Origin: Pirellulales bacterium
Lineage (GTDB): Bacteria > Planctomycetota > Planctomycetia > Pirellulales > Lacipirellulaceae
Length of the DNA stretch: 54,697 nucleotides
Assembly (NCBI GenBank): GCA_022841705.1
Contig: JALHQZ010000014.1
Location: 1 to 54,697 of the forward strand
Reading direction: 5' to 3'
Part shown: positions 16,873 to 26,825 of the stretch, piece after piece
How the letters are laid out: every line of letters starts with the position of its first letter
How positions within the stretch are numbered: the first letter of the stretch is position 1
Program-made: the position numbers and the translations under genes
Notes under the pieces: generated by a model
Told to the model about the DNA's origin: nothing
The model's database searches: none
What the model saw: only the letters and a program-made list of their open reading frames with translations

Positions 16873-19800
16873 TTAAAGAAAAGCATCCCACGTATCGATA
16901 TCGATCTTTCGCTTACCGATCAATTCCCAAACCGTAGTCCGCTCACCACCTTCCTCAACACGCGCAAGGTCGTCAGTCTTGCAATCGGAGACCGGGAGGG
17001 GCTCCGACACCTTCCGCGAATGGCGAGCTGTGATCAGTTCCCAAGTGCGATCGCTCACCTGTTGGGACATGGCGGCTCGCAAGCGAGTTGGTCGAGCCGA
17101 TTGTTCTGCAAGGTATGAACCCGATGGCGATTCCAAGTTGATCTGTTGAGGAGTGAGCAATTGATCGGCAGTCGTGCTGGCGCTGTCTGCTGCTACGGAC
17201 GCCGATGCAACTGCGATCGTGGAAATTGCAGCGGCTGCTCCGGGAAGTCGATCGCGCCAGAAAGCATAGTCGGCGGCATCAACGGCTCCGTCGCTATTGC
17301 CATCAGCCCGAAAGTCGGTCGTCGAGCCGAAAGTGCTTTTCCACACTTCGTAGTCTGGCGTATCGACGTAGCCGTTAGCGTTGTAGTCGCCAGGAGGTTG
17401 CAGGATGTACTGGATGGTGAGAGTTGGCCGCAGGCTTGCCGTAGCATGGTCGCCAGTTGCATACGGCATGTAGTCCGCAATGCCGTCGTTGTCGTCATCG
17501 TTCTGGTAGCGAATGCGGAATTGTGTTTTGCCCGTGCGATTGATGAGCGATTCGTCGGGGTCCTCGAGTCGGCTGTAGATCGTCATATTACTGGAGTAAG
17601 CGGGCCAAGCGAATTTCGAGACCGCAAGTTTGGTTGCGCTTGATTGCCAGTCCGCAGCGGCGAGGGTGGAGGTTCCGAAGCCGGGGGCGGCGAGGTCGAC
17701 CAGAATATCACCCCAGGTTGAGTTTGCGACGCCGATCGGAATGGAGCCCGTCGGATTTCCAATGCGCGTGATGCCGATAGTTGCTTGCGTGACGATCGCG
17801 TTGTCGGGAAGCGAGGAGGTATCAAAGGACAAGAATTGCCGGTAGGCGCGATTGCTGGCGTCGTCACCTAGGCGGAAAGAGTTCCCCGAGGAGGTGACCG
17901 TGCCGCCCGCCCCGCTGTTCTGAGCCGATTCGAGGATGTGCCCGTCCTCCGAGGCAATTGAGGTAAAAGTCAAAGAACTCGGATCGGGCAAAGCGGGTAG
18001 CGGTGGTGATTGATTGAGTTCGGTGCTATTGGTCACCCGGACGAAGTCAATTGCGATGTCGGATCCACTGACCACTGTGGGATCGATGCGCAGTTGCGTA
18101 ATGACGCCCTTCGTGTTGACATTGCCGCCAACGTCGATGAAGTAATCACGCATCACCCCGTCGGCGATGATTGGGAAATCGATCCGTTTGTTACCGTCCC
18201 AATTCGGATCGGTCTCAGTAATGTAGAAGAGCTGAGCGAAGTTACCGGCAGTTTGGCTCATTCGCACCCAGACATAGCGCGAGAGCGTGGTGTTGATCCA
18301 GGTCGGTGGCGACTGCACGTAGGGATCGACACCCGAACTTTGACCCACCAGCGCGCCGCCCACAACGGCCGCGTTACTCCAGTGATTGAAACCGCCCCAG
18401 CCAGCGAGGTCTCCGGCGGTGGCGAAGTCCCACCAAGTTGGGCGGTTTTTAACGCTGTTGTAATCGAGCTGGCGATTGTTGCTAATCGTGAATCCGGACC
18501 AGTTCGAGTTGGTGGTGGACAGAAAATTGATCGATGAGTTTCCGCGATAGATGCCATTGTTGGAAATCACGCCTGTGCTGACTGCACCGCTGCCTTGTAT
18601 TTCACTATTGATCGTGCTGTTCCAAGGGTCTTTGGCATTATCATAAAATACGTTGTCGGTGATGGTTAAATTGATGTTTGGTCCATCGGTACTCAGAATC
18701 AAGAGAGCAGAGCCATCATTACTGTGGATTGTGTTATTGCGGAAGATGATGTTCTCATTGTTGCCTTCGAAGTCCATCCCGCTGCCATCGCCCGCCTGAG
18801 CGCGGTCCAAATACGAAAACTCGCAGTCTTCGATCACAATATTCTTACTGGACTGCGCGAATCCCATTGTCAGGCCTGACCATGTGTCTTGGCCGCCGCC
18901 CGCGATGGCATGCACTCTCCGCACTATGCCGCCATCGACGTAGAAGAGTTGGAAACTGCCGTTCAGGCAATTGGTGGCGAGGCAATCCTCCATCAAGAAG
19001 TTTGTGATGCGGCTCTTGTAAATGCCGGGGTAGTACCAGCCGGTGCCGAACAGCACTCCAATGTTGTCGGCCGTAATGTTGCGCACGGTCAAGTTATTTA
19101 GTCGTGTGGCGAACTCGGCCGTGTTCCAAGGCTGCCCGCCGACCCAAATCCCGGCCGACCACGAATACTCGTAGTTGTGCGCGCTGGGGTCGAGCGTGGG
19201 GTCGGGAAAATCGCGGAAGTTACAGTTCTCGACAGTCACATTGGTGCTGCCGGAGTCGGTCCATTCATAGCGCAGATAGACGCCGAGTTTCGACTGCTCG
19301 ACATCAATCTTGTTGATCTTCACGTGGCTGGCGTTGTTCCAGGTGACGCCAATGCCGCTGACGATATTGTTGGGCACAATCACCGGATTGGCGCCGGCGC
19401 CGTAGCTGCCGAGTTCGATGGGCGCGGCCAAGGTTCCCTTGCCGCGTAAGTTCAGCTCGCCGGTGAACGTGTCGCCCGCCTTAAGGAGCACGCGCTCGCC
19501 CGGTTGCAGTGGCAAATAGGGCGCCAAGCTCGCGAAGCTATTCCAGGCGGCACCGGCCGTGAAACCATCATTGGTGGCGCTGCCGCTGGAAGAGCTGATG
19601 TAAAAGTCATGCACGCTGTCATCGACAGTGAGCTTGACATTGTCCACTGCTAACCGCGAGCCACCGATGTAAATCTGTGTGCCGCGGCCGATGTAGGCAG
19701 CGAACTGCGCACTGTTGAAGCCAATCTTTACCGTGGTCCACTGACCGGCCGGAAGCTGGAAATCTTGGGTGGTGGGACTGAAGCTCGGTTGATACTCGGC

Positions 19801-20244
19801 CTTGGCGAGGTTGGTAAAGGCAACTTTATCTTGCAGATAAATCTGAGCGCGGTTCGTGCCCGATGTGAGGGGAAACAGATCGACCGACAGAATGTAACGC
19901 GTGTTAGCGGCGATGGTCGGCCCGTTCTGCGACATCACCCAGTTATCGAGATCACCCCACGCAAATTGGTCGCCATGCGGCGCAGGTGAGGCGGGAACCC
20001 ACGGCGCCTCGAAGGTGGTGCCGAGTCCGGCCGTTGGGTTCCAAGAACTCACGGTGGGGTGGAATGAGTTCGCGAGCGATAACGTAGGCGCTTCAAAGCT
20101 CGCGTTGAGTAGCGGGAAGTTGGTGATCGCCAGTAGTTGCCGTGGTTCAAGTCGCTCGAAGGAAAGCGCAGCACGGCGTTGCGGAGTGGGCGCACTCGCG
20201 CCGCTAAGCAGGGAGTGCCAAGTTCTTAGCCAGTATGGTTTCAT
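16873..20244 (-). CDS. LEPR-xLL exported protein with right-handed beta-helix, DNRLRE-type domain and dockerin repeat
   Basis: ATG 20244 gives 1123 residues. The N-terminus carries LSFERLEPRQLLA, the planctomycete LEPR-xLL motif. A carbohydrate-binding-like jelly roll follows (residues about 35-215), then a right-handed beta-helix (about 280-560, with VENCNFRDF, IVIEDCEFSYL and IIFRNNTIHSNDGSALL), a DNRLRE/CBM96-like beta domain (about 800-930, YRQFLSFDTSSLPDNAIVTQA), and a full two-part dockerin (GDYNANGYVDTPDYEVWK and DGNSDGAVDAADYAFWRD) near 950-1005. The last 115 residues are not a PEP-CTERM tail. Beta-helix proteins of this form are often polysaccharide lyases or epimerases, but no catalytic residues can be assigned. 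The longer start at 20469 overlaps the upstream gene and is rejected. Confidence 0.8.
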   Translation of the reverse strand: MKPYWLRTWHSLLSGASAPTPQRRAALSFERLEPRQLLAITNFPLLNASFEAPTLSLANSFHPTVSSWNPTAGLGTTFEAPWVPASPAPHGDQFAWGDLDNWVMSQNGPTIAANTRYILSVDLFPLTSGTNRAQIYLQDKVAFTNLAKAEYQPSFSPTTQDFQLPAGQWTTVKIGFNSAQFAAYIGRGTQIYIGGSRLAVDNVKLTVDDSVHDFYISSSSGSATNDGFTAGAAWNSFASLAPYLPLQPGERVLLKAGDTFTGELNLRGKGTLAAPIELGSYGAGANPVIVPNNIVSGIGVTWNNASHVKINKIDVEQSKLGVYLRYEWTDSGSTNVTVENCNFRDFPDPTLDPSAHNYEYSWSAGIWVGGQPWNTAEFATRLNNLTVRNITADNIGVLFGTGWYYPGIYKSRITNFLMEDCLATNCLNGSFQLFYVDGGIVRRVHAIAGGGQDTWSGLTMGFAQSSKNIVIEDCEFSYLDRAQAGDGSGMDFEGNNENIIFRNNTIHSNDGSALLILSTDGPNINLTITDNVFYDNAKDPWNSTINSEIQGSGAVSTGVISNNGIYRGNSSINFLSTTNSNWSGFTISNNRQLDYNSVKNRPTWWDFATAGDLAGWGGFNHWSNAAVVGGALVGQSSGVDPYVQSPPTWINTTLSRYVWVRMSQTAGNFAQLFYITETDPNWDGNKRIDFPIIADGVMRDYFIDVGGNVNTKGVITQLRIDPTVVSGSDIAIDFVRVTNSTELNQSPPLPALPDPSSLTFTSIASEDGHILESAQNSGAGGTVTSSGNSFRLGDDASNRAYRQFLSFDTSSLPDNAIVTQATIGITRIGNPTGSIPIGVANSTWGDILVDLAAPGFGTSTLAAADWQSSATKLAVSKFAWPAYSSNMTIYSRLEDPDESLINRTGKTQFRIRYQNDDDNDGIADYMPYATGDHATASLRPTLTIQYILQPPGDYNANGYVDTPDYEVWKSTFGSTTDFRADGNSDGAVDAADYAFWRDRLPGAAAAISTIAVASASVAADSASTTADQLLTPQQINLESPSGSYLAEQSARPTRLRAAMSQQVSDRTWELITARHSRKVSEPLPVSDCKTDDLARVEEGGERTTVWELIGKRKIDIDTWDAFL

Positions 20245-20311
20245 CGCTTGCCTGTGATCTCTTTGCCCATTCTCGCCAGTTGAAACTTCATTATCATCGT
20301 CGCCGCCTGTT

Positions 20312-22585
20312 TCAGCGCGATTTTGGCGCCCCGGTATGCCGCGCCGACGACGATTTTTTCTGTTCTTGCTGCAGCACCTGTCGCAGGTGTTCGTAGGCCG
20401 CTCGCGCCTTGGCGATCCTAACGCGGACTTCTTTCGCCTGCTCGGCGTTGAGTCGATTCCAATAATCAAGCTGATTACCGCGGGTGCTAACCATCTGCTC
20501 TGATTCGGCGAGCGCCTGGTCGGTTTCGTCCAGGATCGCGAGCTGCCGATCGATCAGTTCTTCGGCCCGGTCTTGGCGCCAATGCCGATGGCCCGGGCGA
20601 ACCAAGTAGATCGGAGTCGTATGCGCCTGCGAACCATCGTGCCCCTTCGCGTGCGCCGCGATCCAGCAGCCATCGCCGGGGTTGAGATCAACGCTCAGTT
20701 CGAGCGACTCTTGTGAGGCAGCTTCAGAGGCGATCGTTTTCTCAGGTTCGCCGAGTTTGACGAGCGTTAACTCCTTCGGGGCGGAGTGGTTCGCTAAGCC
20801 GCGCGCGGCAAGAGTTACATGAAGCGGCTGGTCGCTGGTCAGTTCGACTTCATCGCCGGGTCGCGAATCGCCCACGCGCAGGTCGAGCATCGGGCCGTTT
20901 GTGACAAAGGTTTGTCCTTTGCCCAGCGCGGCGAACCAGGCGTCGGGCGTAAAAGCTTCGTCTGGGCCGACATATGCGTAGACGCGAGTGGCGCCGATCG
21001 TGCCGCCGTAGGGCGTGTCGGCACCGGCGGAGGCGGTCATTTTGAAACCGAGATTCAGAAGGTTGTAGTAGAGCTCGGTCCCCAAATCGGCCTGCATGAT
21101 GCTGTTAAAATCGACGATCCCCAGCGGCGTAAAAATTGCCATCTGGCGATGAGCCATGCAGGCGTTTGCGCCAACGTGCGTGTGGCCGTAGAGCCCGCCT
21201 TGGCGATGAATCTCCTCGGCCAGCCAATCGTTCAGAAGGTACTTATCAAGATCGCGGACTTGCTCTTTCAGATTGAGCCCGATCGCATGGCCCAGCACCG
21301 AGCGCGGGTCTTCTTGCCCAGGGACCAGCCAATGGCCTTGCTCGTGAACGCGGAACTCGGGGCCATATCCCCGCTGCAGATACCAAGTCCGCTGATGATC
21401 GCCCATCTCCAAGATGTTCGCCACATGGACGTCAGTCGCGCGGGCATAGGCGATGAGCTTTGCGGCGTCTTCGCTGTTCATCAAGCGCGCGTGAACGTGG
21501 TCGTCACCGCTATACCAACCCGCCTTGGGCATGTTGGTCCAGCGTTTCAGCTCGTAGCTACGGCGGGTCCACTCGTCGGCGCGGACTTCTACCGTTTCCA
21601 TGATCGGCGAGTACTCCGGGCCATGCAACACGCGAATGTCCCATTTGCCTGCGGGAAGTGTCACCTCTAACGGGTCGGCGACAATCCAGTAGCGGCCTCG
21701 CAGCGCGCCGGGCAAATAGAACATGTAGCCGCGTCCCGCGAGTCCTAAGTGTTGGACGATGTCGTTCATTAGCGGGCGGAAGTCCATTGCGCCGGGGGGC
21801 TCCCACAATCGGCCGCCAGGGTTTGACGCGATGCTCAGCAGCGCGGGCGTCGGGCTGGTTTCATCTTCGATGTCGAGCGCGAGATGCCCCCACTGGCGAG
21901 GCGCGAACTTCAGCGCGTGCATTCTTACCGGCGCCGCGGAGCCCGGCGGCTTGAAGCCAATGAGGGAAGAGTTTTCACTCTCCGGCACGTTTCGCAGTGA
22001 CAAGAGTAAGTAACATTCACCCGTTGCCGCCACATCGACGTTGAACGATGCATGCGGATACTCTGCGGTTAAATCCCAGTCTTGCAAGCGGAACGACGGG
22101 CGGCCATCGGCCAAGATCACCTTTAGCAAGAGCAGATCATCCTGTGGATTAATCGCCAGCGCGTCGTCGGGGTTCGGCGTCTTGGCGCCGGGACGATAAT
22201 CGAGCGTTAGCACGGGGAGGTGCTTTTCCAGCAATTCCAGCAGCGCTTGTTCTCCCCGCCAGCGGTAGTATTCGCCCGCTTCCGAGTTTACACCCGATGT
22301 TTGACTCCAGCGCGACTGATCGCGCTGACGGACGGCAGCCTCTACGCGATCAAGCACCAACAGGCCGGCCTCATCGAGCTGACTTCGCAGATGCAACAGG
22401 GCTTCGGCGGCGAAGGCATCGGAACCTGCAAGCGGTGGTTCCACGAGCGCGAGCTCCGCGTCGGTGGGGGGTGGCGGCGAGGTTTCGTGCGCGGCGCCAA
22501 CCAATGTTCCCACGAGCAGACAAGCGACCACCACGCAAGAGTGGCGGCAGATGGTGGAGAGCGGCTTGGCAAGCAGTTCAAACAT
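20312..22585 (-). CDS. CehA/McbA-family PHP metallohydrolase, exported
   Basis: ATG 22585 gives 757 residues with a hydrophobic leader (CVVVACLLVGTLVGAA). An N-terminal helical and beta region is followed by a PHP-type metal-dependent domain: GWYSGDDHVHARL (about residue 360) carries the paired His, YGHTHVG and SAGADTPYGG carry further metal ligands, and the domain ends at TFVTNGPMLDLRVG. A C-terminal coiled-coil-like helix rich in Glu and Gln (residues about 680-750) follows. The family is named for a carbaryl hydrolase, but planctomycete members are abundant and of unknown substrate. The start lies 11 bp after the stop of the SGNH hydrolase gene, which implies co-transcription. It is a single-domain relative of the double-PHP protein at 32708-37588. 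Confidence 0.82.
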   Translation of the reverse strand: MFELLAKPLSTICRHSCVVVACLLVGTLVGAAHETSPPPPTDAELALVEPPLAGSDAFAAEALLHLRSQLDEAGLLVLDRVEAAVRQRDQSRWSQTSGVNSEAGEYYRWRGEQALLELLEKHLPVLTLDYRPGAKTPNPDDALAINPQDDLLLLKVILADGRPSFRLQDWDLTAEYPHASFNVDVAATGECYLLLSLRNVPESENSSLIGFKPPGSAAPVRMHALKFAPRQWGHLALDIEDETSPTPALLSIASNPGGRLWEPPGAMDFRPLMNDIVQHLGLAGRGYMFYLPGALRGRYWIVADPLEVTLPAGKWDIRVLHGPEYSPIMETVEVRADEWTRRSYELKRWTNMPKAGWYSGDDHVHARLMNSEDAAKLIAYARATDVHVANILEMGDHQRTWYLQRGYGPEFRVHEQGHWLVPGQEDPRSVLGHAIGLNLKEQVRDLDKYLLNDWLAEEIHRQGGLYGHTHVGANACMAHRQMAIFTPLGIVDFNSIMQADLGTELYYNLLNLGFKMTASAGADTPYGGTIGATRVYAYVGPDEAFTPDAWFAALGKGQTFVTNGPMLDLRVGDSRPGDEVELTSDQPLHVTLAARGLANHSAPKELTLVKLGEPEKTIASEAASQESLELSVDLNPGDGCWIAAHAKGHDGSQAHTTPIYLVRPGHRHWRQDRAEELIDRQLAILDETDQALAESEQMVSTRGNQLDYWNRLNAEQAKEVRVRIAKARAAYEHLRQVLQQEQKKSSSARHTGAPKSR

Positions 22586-22596
22586 CGGAAAAGTCG

Positions 22597-24024
22597 CTAG
22601 CGGGGTAAGTAACCGTCGAAGTGGATTTTGGCGGCTTCTTGGCTTTGGTAGGCAGGCGGTTTGGGATTGAGCCACGCCAGCAAATCGTCCTTGACTGCAA
22701 AGGCGAAGAAATGCTGACCCTTGGGGTTGTAATGCCCAATGTAGTAGCGCTCGACGTACTGCTGCGGCGTGATTCGGAACTGTTGATATTCCTCGACATG
22801 ACGTTCAACCGTGTCGACGAAGGGAATTCCCCTCTCCTTGAGAAAATCCTGGAACCGCTGAGGATGCCAGTCAATGAACGCAGTGTCATCTGCGGGGCGA
22901 CCAGCGCAAAAGTGCCAAACGGAACCTTGCGGATAGCTCAGCAATACAAACAGCCGCTTGCCCTGGGATTTGACCAAGTCCTGAACCCGCTCAACAATCC
23001 TCATGCCAACTTCAATCGCATAGCGATGGTAGAGTTCAGTCACGGTCTTACGAATTGACTCGGCGCTGGAGTAATCAAGCTCTTTGAACCCGATCGTCGC
23101 AGCAAGCCTGTCGAGAGGTTCTCGGTCCTCGACGATGCCATGTTTGGTCGCGAACAGAACTTGCACAATCTCGTCCTGACCAAGCTGATCCATCACGAAA
23201 TCCAGATCACACAGTTGGTACAGCGATTCGGGGGTTGGACAGATGTTGGGCCGCTCCTCAAGCTCGCCGCGATCATTGAGCCGCGCGTGTGTCCAGGGAT
23301 TCGAGTGAAACATCTCGCCCTGCATTCGTTGCTGCACATCGCCTGGGAAGGTGAGCCAGCGATAAGCATTCACGCTGCGAAGGTGGTCGTCACCCCAGAT
23401 ATTGAGAATCACGTGGCTAGCGCCTGAATCGGTCGACTCATTGTCGCGCATCCGGCAGTAAGCTTGATACACGCCATAACCACCAATTCCGTAATTCCGA
23501 ATTGGCTCGCAGAAATGAGCGGCGAGGATTTCTTGCCACGTCTCGCCATCGCTAGACTGATGTCCCTGCGTGAAGCTATTGCCATACGTATTGATGCGGC
23601 AGGGTTGGTCCGCAAAATTGACCTGCCAACGGGGACCGTTAGGTTGATAGCGACCTAGCGTTTGAGAACCATCAACGCCGTCGCGGAAGACACCATTACG
23701 TAGGAGGTAGCCGTAAGTTGGATGAAACTTCGCCCAAACGCGCGATTGGGGATCCAAGAATCGATCGACGGTTTCCTTCTGTAGCAGGTACTCCTGAAGA
23801 AATTGTGCTACCGTGGGTTTTCCACTGGAAGGGGCCGAGACCGAGTGCGGCGCGGCAGCGGCGGCCGGAGTCGCCTTGGCGCCGAAGGCCTGCGACGAGA
23901 TCCCCGCCACCAGACCAGAAGCCAGCCCGGCTTGAGCCTGATGAAGAAAGGTTCGCCGAGATAGACCTGCTTGACCGCCGAGTGACTTTGATTGTCGATT
24001 TGTGTTGGCAGAATCTGGTGTCAT
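22597..24024 (-). CDS. SGNH/GDSL-type hydrolase with Tat signal
   Basis: The 475-residue protein begins with a twin-arginine leader (LSRRTFLHQAQAGLASGLVA), so export in folded form is expected. The catalytic core shows a GDSL-like block NTYGNSFTQGHQ (serine in GNSF), a glycine block NYGIGGYGV, an Asn/Asp block VILNIWGDDHL and a C-terminal His block GHYNPKGQHFFA. SGNH enzymes are serine esterases or lipases, and many deacetylate polysaccharides. The ATG overlaps the stop of the nitrilase gene (ATGA, 24021-24024), and the PHP metallohydrolase starts 11 bp downstream, so these three genes very likely form one operon. The substrate is unknown. Confidence 0.8.
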   Translation of the reverse strand: MTPDSANTNRQSKSLGGQAGLSRRTFLHQAQAGLASGLVAGISSQAFGAKATPAAAAAPHSVSAPSSGKPTVAQFLQEYLLQKETVDRFLDPQSRVWAKFHPTYGYLLRNGVFRDGVDGSQTLGRYQPNGPRWQVNFADQPCRINTYGNSFTQGHQSSDGETWQEILAAHFCEPIRNYGIGGYGVYQAYCRMRDNESTDSGASHVILNIWGDDHLRSVNAYRWLTFPGDVQQRMQGEMFHSNPWTHARLNDRGELEERPNICPTPESLYQLCDLDFVMDQLGQDEIVQVLFATKHGIVEDREPLDRLAATIGFKELDYSSAESIRKTVTELYHRYAIEVGMRIVERVQDLVKSQGKRLFVLLSYPQGSVWHFCAGRPADDTAFIDWHPQRFQDFLKERGIPFVDTVERHVEEYQQFRITPQQYVERYYIGHYNPKGQHFFAFAVKDDLLAWLNPKPPAYQSQEAAKIHFDGYLPR

Positions 24025-25055
24025 TTAGGTGCTCGGGCGGCGACTGGAGTGGCGACTTCCACAGCGGTTTGTTCGGATTTGGGCGGAGGAGGCAGCTGCG
24101 ACTTATTCACTAAGTCAGCGCATTCCGGATAAGCCCACGGAATTTCCGGATAATCTTGCCAAAGCTTGACATCCGTGCCGAGGATGCCGTACAGCTCCGG
24201 ACGGCGCTGGTGCATTGTGCGGAGGTGCTTTCGTGCGACTCGCAGGCTCGCGAGGTCGATTGTGGCGTGCACGCAGCCATCGCCAGGTTCTGACAGGCGA
24301 GGAAATAGTCGGGCCTCTTCCCGCGTTCCTTCCGCGGATACGTGATTCCCCGCGAAGCCGGTGTTCTTGCCGTCGGTGATGTTGGCCCCAACGACGCAGC
24401 CGTACGCTTCGGAGGCGAATCGGCAGTGGCTATCTTCGATCATCCCATCGCGGCCGTTAATCCACAGAATCATCTCCGCTCCGGCGTACGATGTACAACC
24501 CCAAGCTTCCGGGAAGTAGCCATCGTAGCATTGCAGGATGCCGATCGTGCCGAAGTCCAGCGTAAACACTTTGAACTGGTTACCGAGGATGCCGCGCGCT
24601 TCGGCATCGCTTCCCGGCCGGGGCGGCCAGTAGTGCGGCGCCGGGCCAGCGGCGGGATGGCTCTTGAGGTAGCGTCCCAAAATTTCTCCTTCACGATCAA
24701 CCACCAACGCCGTGGTGGCGTAGCGCTCGCCATGATTCTCCACTAGCCCAGCAATGGCATACATCTTGTGTTTGCGGGCGAGTTGCCGAAACTTAAGGAC
24801 GCGCGGATGATCGGCGTCGATCTTGTAGCCGAGCACGTACTCGGGGAACACGATGAGGTCGGATCCATACCCGCTGGCCTCGGCGAAGTACTTGGGCATC
24901 CGGTCGACCATGGAATCGGGCGTCTGACCCCGAGTGGTCAATTGCACGAGCGTGACCTTAGCGGATGGCTTCGCCGCCTCGCACGACGAACTGGAAACAG
25001 TTCCTAAGCCAGCAGCAATCAAGCACCAGAGCATTACAAACGTAGCAATTCGCAT
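24021..25055 (-). CDS. Exported nitrilase/carbon-nitrogen hydrolase
   Basis: The 344-residue product has a signal-peptide-like start (FVMLWCLIAAGLGTVSSSSC) and then the nitrilase superfamily core. The catalytic triad is visible as Glu in IVFPEYVLGY, Lys in GRYLKSHPA and Cys in GILQCYDGYFPE. Members hydrolyse amides or nitriles, and most are cytoplasmic, so the leader is notable. A Pro/Ala-rich tail ends the protein. It heads the tight minus-strand operon with the SGNH hydrolase and PHP metallohydrolase. I infer removal of amide-linked groups from an extracellular substrate; this is not shown by the sequence. Confidence 0.84.
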   Translation of the reverse strand: MRIATFVMLWCLIAAGLGTVSSSSCEAAKPSAKVTLVQLTTRGQTPDSMVDRMPKYFAEASGYGSDLIVFPEYVLGYKIDADHPRVLKFRQLARKHKMYAIAGLVENHGERYATTALVVDREGEILGRYLKSHPAAGPAPHYWPPRPGSDAEARGILGNQFKVFTLDFGTIGILQCYDGYFPEAWGCTSYAGAEMILWINGRDGMIEDSHCRFASEAYGCVVGANITDGKNTGFAGNHVSAEGTREEARLFPRLSEPGDGCVHATIDLASLRVARKHLRTMHQRRPELYGILGTDVKLWQDYPEIPWAYPECADLVNKSQLPPPPKSEQTAVEVATPVAARAPK

Positions 25056-25092
25056 AAGCTTTCACTCAATCAGTCAATCGATTATGGTCCGT

Positions 25093-25644
25093 TTACTTTG
25101 CTTTGGAGCTCAGCTCGAACTTAAGCACTTCGTCAGCGTCTTTTACAGTGCAGGTTAGTGGGGTTGTCCCGGGATCCGCATAAACTTCGGGGATGGTTGA
25201 GATGACCCGCTTTGGACCGGGTCTAACGCCCCCTCCCCCCATGGCCGACAACTTCGCAATCGCGTTGGGGTCCGTCAAATCTTGATCATCAGCTTGATAG
25301 GTGAACGGATTCGGGGGCGCCTTGAGGACGACTACCCGATAATTACCTGGCAGAACGCCGTCGCCAGGCTGGTAGGTCGTCAGTTCCACCACTCCCGTCG
25401 CGTCCGTGATCCCGAACGACGCCCGTCCTTGCTCGCCTTCTGTACGGACAAAGCTGATCGACGCCTCCGCCAGAGGTTTGCCGTCGTAGGTGAAGACGGG
25501 GCGAATCGCAATTGGTCCCTCGGCGCCGCAACCAAGCATCCCCAAGACACCACAGGCGATCGTCGACGCTTGCCAGACCGATGCGATCCTCCTTCGACTA
25601 GGCCGTTCTAAACGTTTAGCCGGGGGGGCAAAACCGCTCATCAT
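25093..25644 (-). CDS. Putative lipoprotein with carboxypeptidase-regulatory-like (Ig-fold) domain
   Basis: The 183-residue protein has a basic N-terminus, a hydrophobic stretch and a lipobox-like LGMLGCGAEG, so Cys near residue 39 is probably lipidated. The mature part (FTYDGKPLAEASISFVRTEG, GITDATGVVELTTYQPGDGV, PGNYRVVVLKAP) is the pattern of transthyretin/carboxypeptidase-regulatory-like domains that planctomycetes often carry beside DUF1559 genes. A good ribosome-binding sequence (AGAGGAG) lies upstream of the double ATG at 25644/25641. The DUF1559 gene is directly upstream on the same strand. Function is unknown. Confidence 0.7.
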   Translation of the reverse strand: MMSGFAPPAKRLERPSRRRIASVWQASTIACGVLGMLGCGAEGPIAIRPVFTYDGKPLAEASISFVRTEGEQGRASFGITDATGVVELTTYQPGDGVLPGNYRVVVLKAPPNPFTYQADDQDLTDPNAIAKLSAMGGGGVRPGPKRVISTIPEVYADPGTTPLTCTVKDADEVLKFELSSKAK

Positions 25645-25745
25645 GATTTAGGGAACTCCTCTTCAAAACTCACTGGGACGATCGTTAAACCGCGCAGCCA
25701 CTTTAAGAACGTGGCCGCCCTGTCGTTCGGTGGCGGAACAAAGCT

Positions 25746-26786
25746 TTAGGGAGTCAATCCGTCGTCCTTGGTTCCCAGGAGCTGAAAGGTGCGGAAGTCG
25801 ATATTCTGATCTAGGAAGGCAACCGAGCCGTCCACCATTGCGAAGTTGCAGCCCCCGGGATGATTTGACTCGAAGCCCATCGTGACGTGAAAATTGAACC
25901 GATAGTACAGAGGGCCCTGGCTACACTTCTCAAAGTCCGGATTAACGGGCCAATTGATTGAGGGAATCGTTCCGGCGTGCGCCGTACCCATATCGTTTCC
26001 GGCCCAGTATTTTTTGGTGAGCCGGCAGTTATCGAGTGAGTGAGCGGACTGATTGACCAATGTTTCGCCCAATTGCAGGGTCTTCGACGTGCCATCCGTA
26101 ACCTTCGCCACCGTTACCTTGTGATAGCCCAGTCGTGCGAACATTCCCGTTAAGGGGCAATTGATGGGATCGCCGCCCGCCTTGCCTGGACAGAATCCCG
26201 CATCAATAAACGGAATGTTGATGCCGAGCGAGGAGAGCGAGAGTCCGAAGGTCGAGCCACCGGCGCCGCACTGGGAGGGAATCGTCAGCGGTCCGGTGCT
26301 GCCGGAGTAGTTAAAGAATGGCTCCGCCGATTCGAACGCATCGCTGGGGCATCGCGCGCCACCGATTGCTGGTACCGTCTGGCCCCGCGCGCTTAACTGA
26401 TCGACCCAGATCCCGATTGGATTGATGATCTTGGGATCCTGTAAATCGGGCATCTGGTCAGCGATTGCTTGCTCTTCGATGAAGGGGAGTACGCGACAGA
26501 CCCAACTGCCGTGGTCGTTTTGCCACTCACCAGCTTTTTGAGGATCGCCGCTAAACGTGCTGCGATCGAGTGTCCAACCGTTCGTCCCGCCGCGCGGAAA
26601 CTCTTTGAAGGAGCTCTCGTAATTTAGCAGTGCGAGCGCGTACTGCTTCTCTTGGTTCACACACTGTGACCGCCGAGCCGCCTCGCGCGCCGCTTGCACG
26701 GCCGGCAGCAGGAGCGCCACCAAAATGCCAATGATGGCGATGACCACCAGCAATTCAACCAAGGTAAACCCGCGATTCTTCGCCAT
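25746..26786 (-). CDS. DUF1559 protein with type IV pilin-like N-terminus
   Basis: The 346-residue protein begins MAKNRGFTLVELLVVIAIIG, a prepilin peptidase site (cleavage before F) followed by the pilin hydrophobic helix ending in AREAARRSQCVN. The C-terminus shows SNHPGGCNFAMVDGSV, the 'H-x9-DG' motif that defines the planctomycete DUF1559 family. These proteins are present in very large paralogous families, presumably as pseudopilin-like secretion or surface components; their function has not been established. ATG 26786 follows a hairpin at 26826-26856 that separates it from the PEP-CTERM gene. Confidence 0.93.
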   Translation of the reverse strand: MAKNRGFTLVELLVVIAIIGILVALLLPAVQAAREAARRSQCVNQEKQYALALLNYESSFKEFPRGGTNGWTLDRSTFSGDPQKAGEWQNDHGSWVCRVLPFIEEQAIADQMPDLQDPKIINPIGIWVDQLSARGQTVPAIGGARCPSDAFESAEPFFNYSGSTGPLTIPSQCGAGGSTFGLSLSSLGINIPFIDAGFCPGKAGGDPINCPLTGMFARLGYHKVTVAKVTDGTSKTLQLGETLVNQSAHSLDNCRLTKKYWAGNDMGTAHAGTIPSINWPVNPDFEKCSQGPLYYRFNFHVTMGFESNHPGGCNFAMVDGSVAFLDQNIDFRTFQLLGTKDDGLTP

Positions 26787-26825
26787 GTGGCTGGTCCCTC
26801 ACGCATCACTTCGAATGTTTAAACC

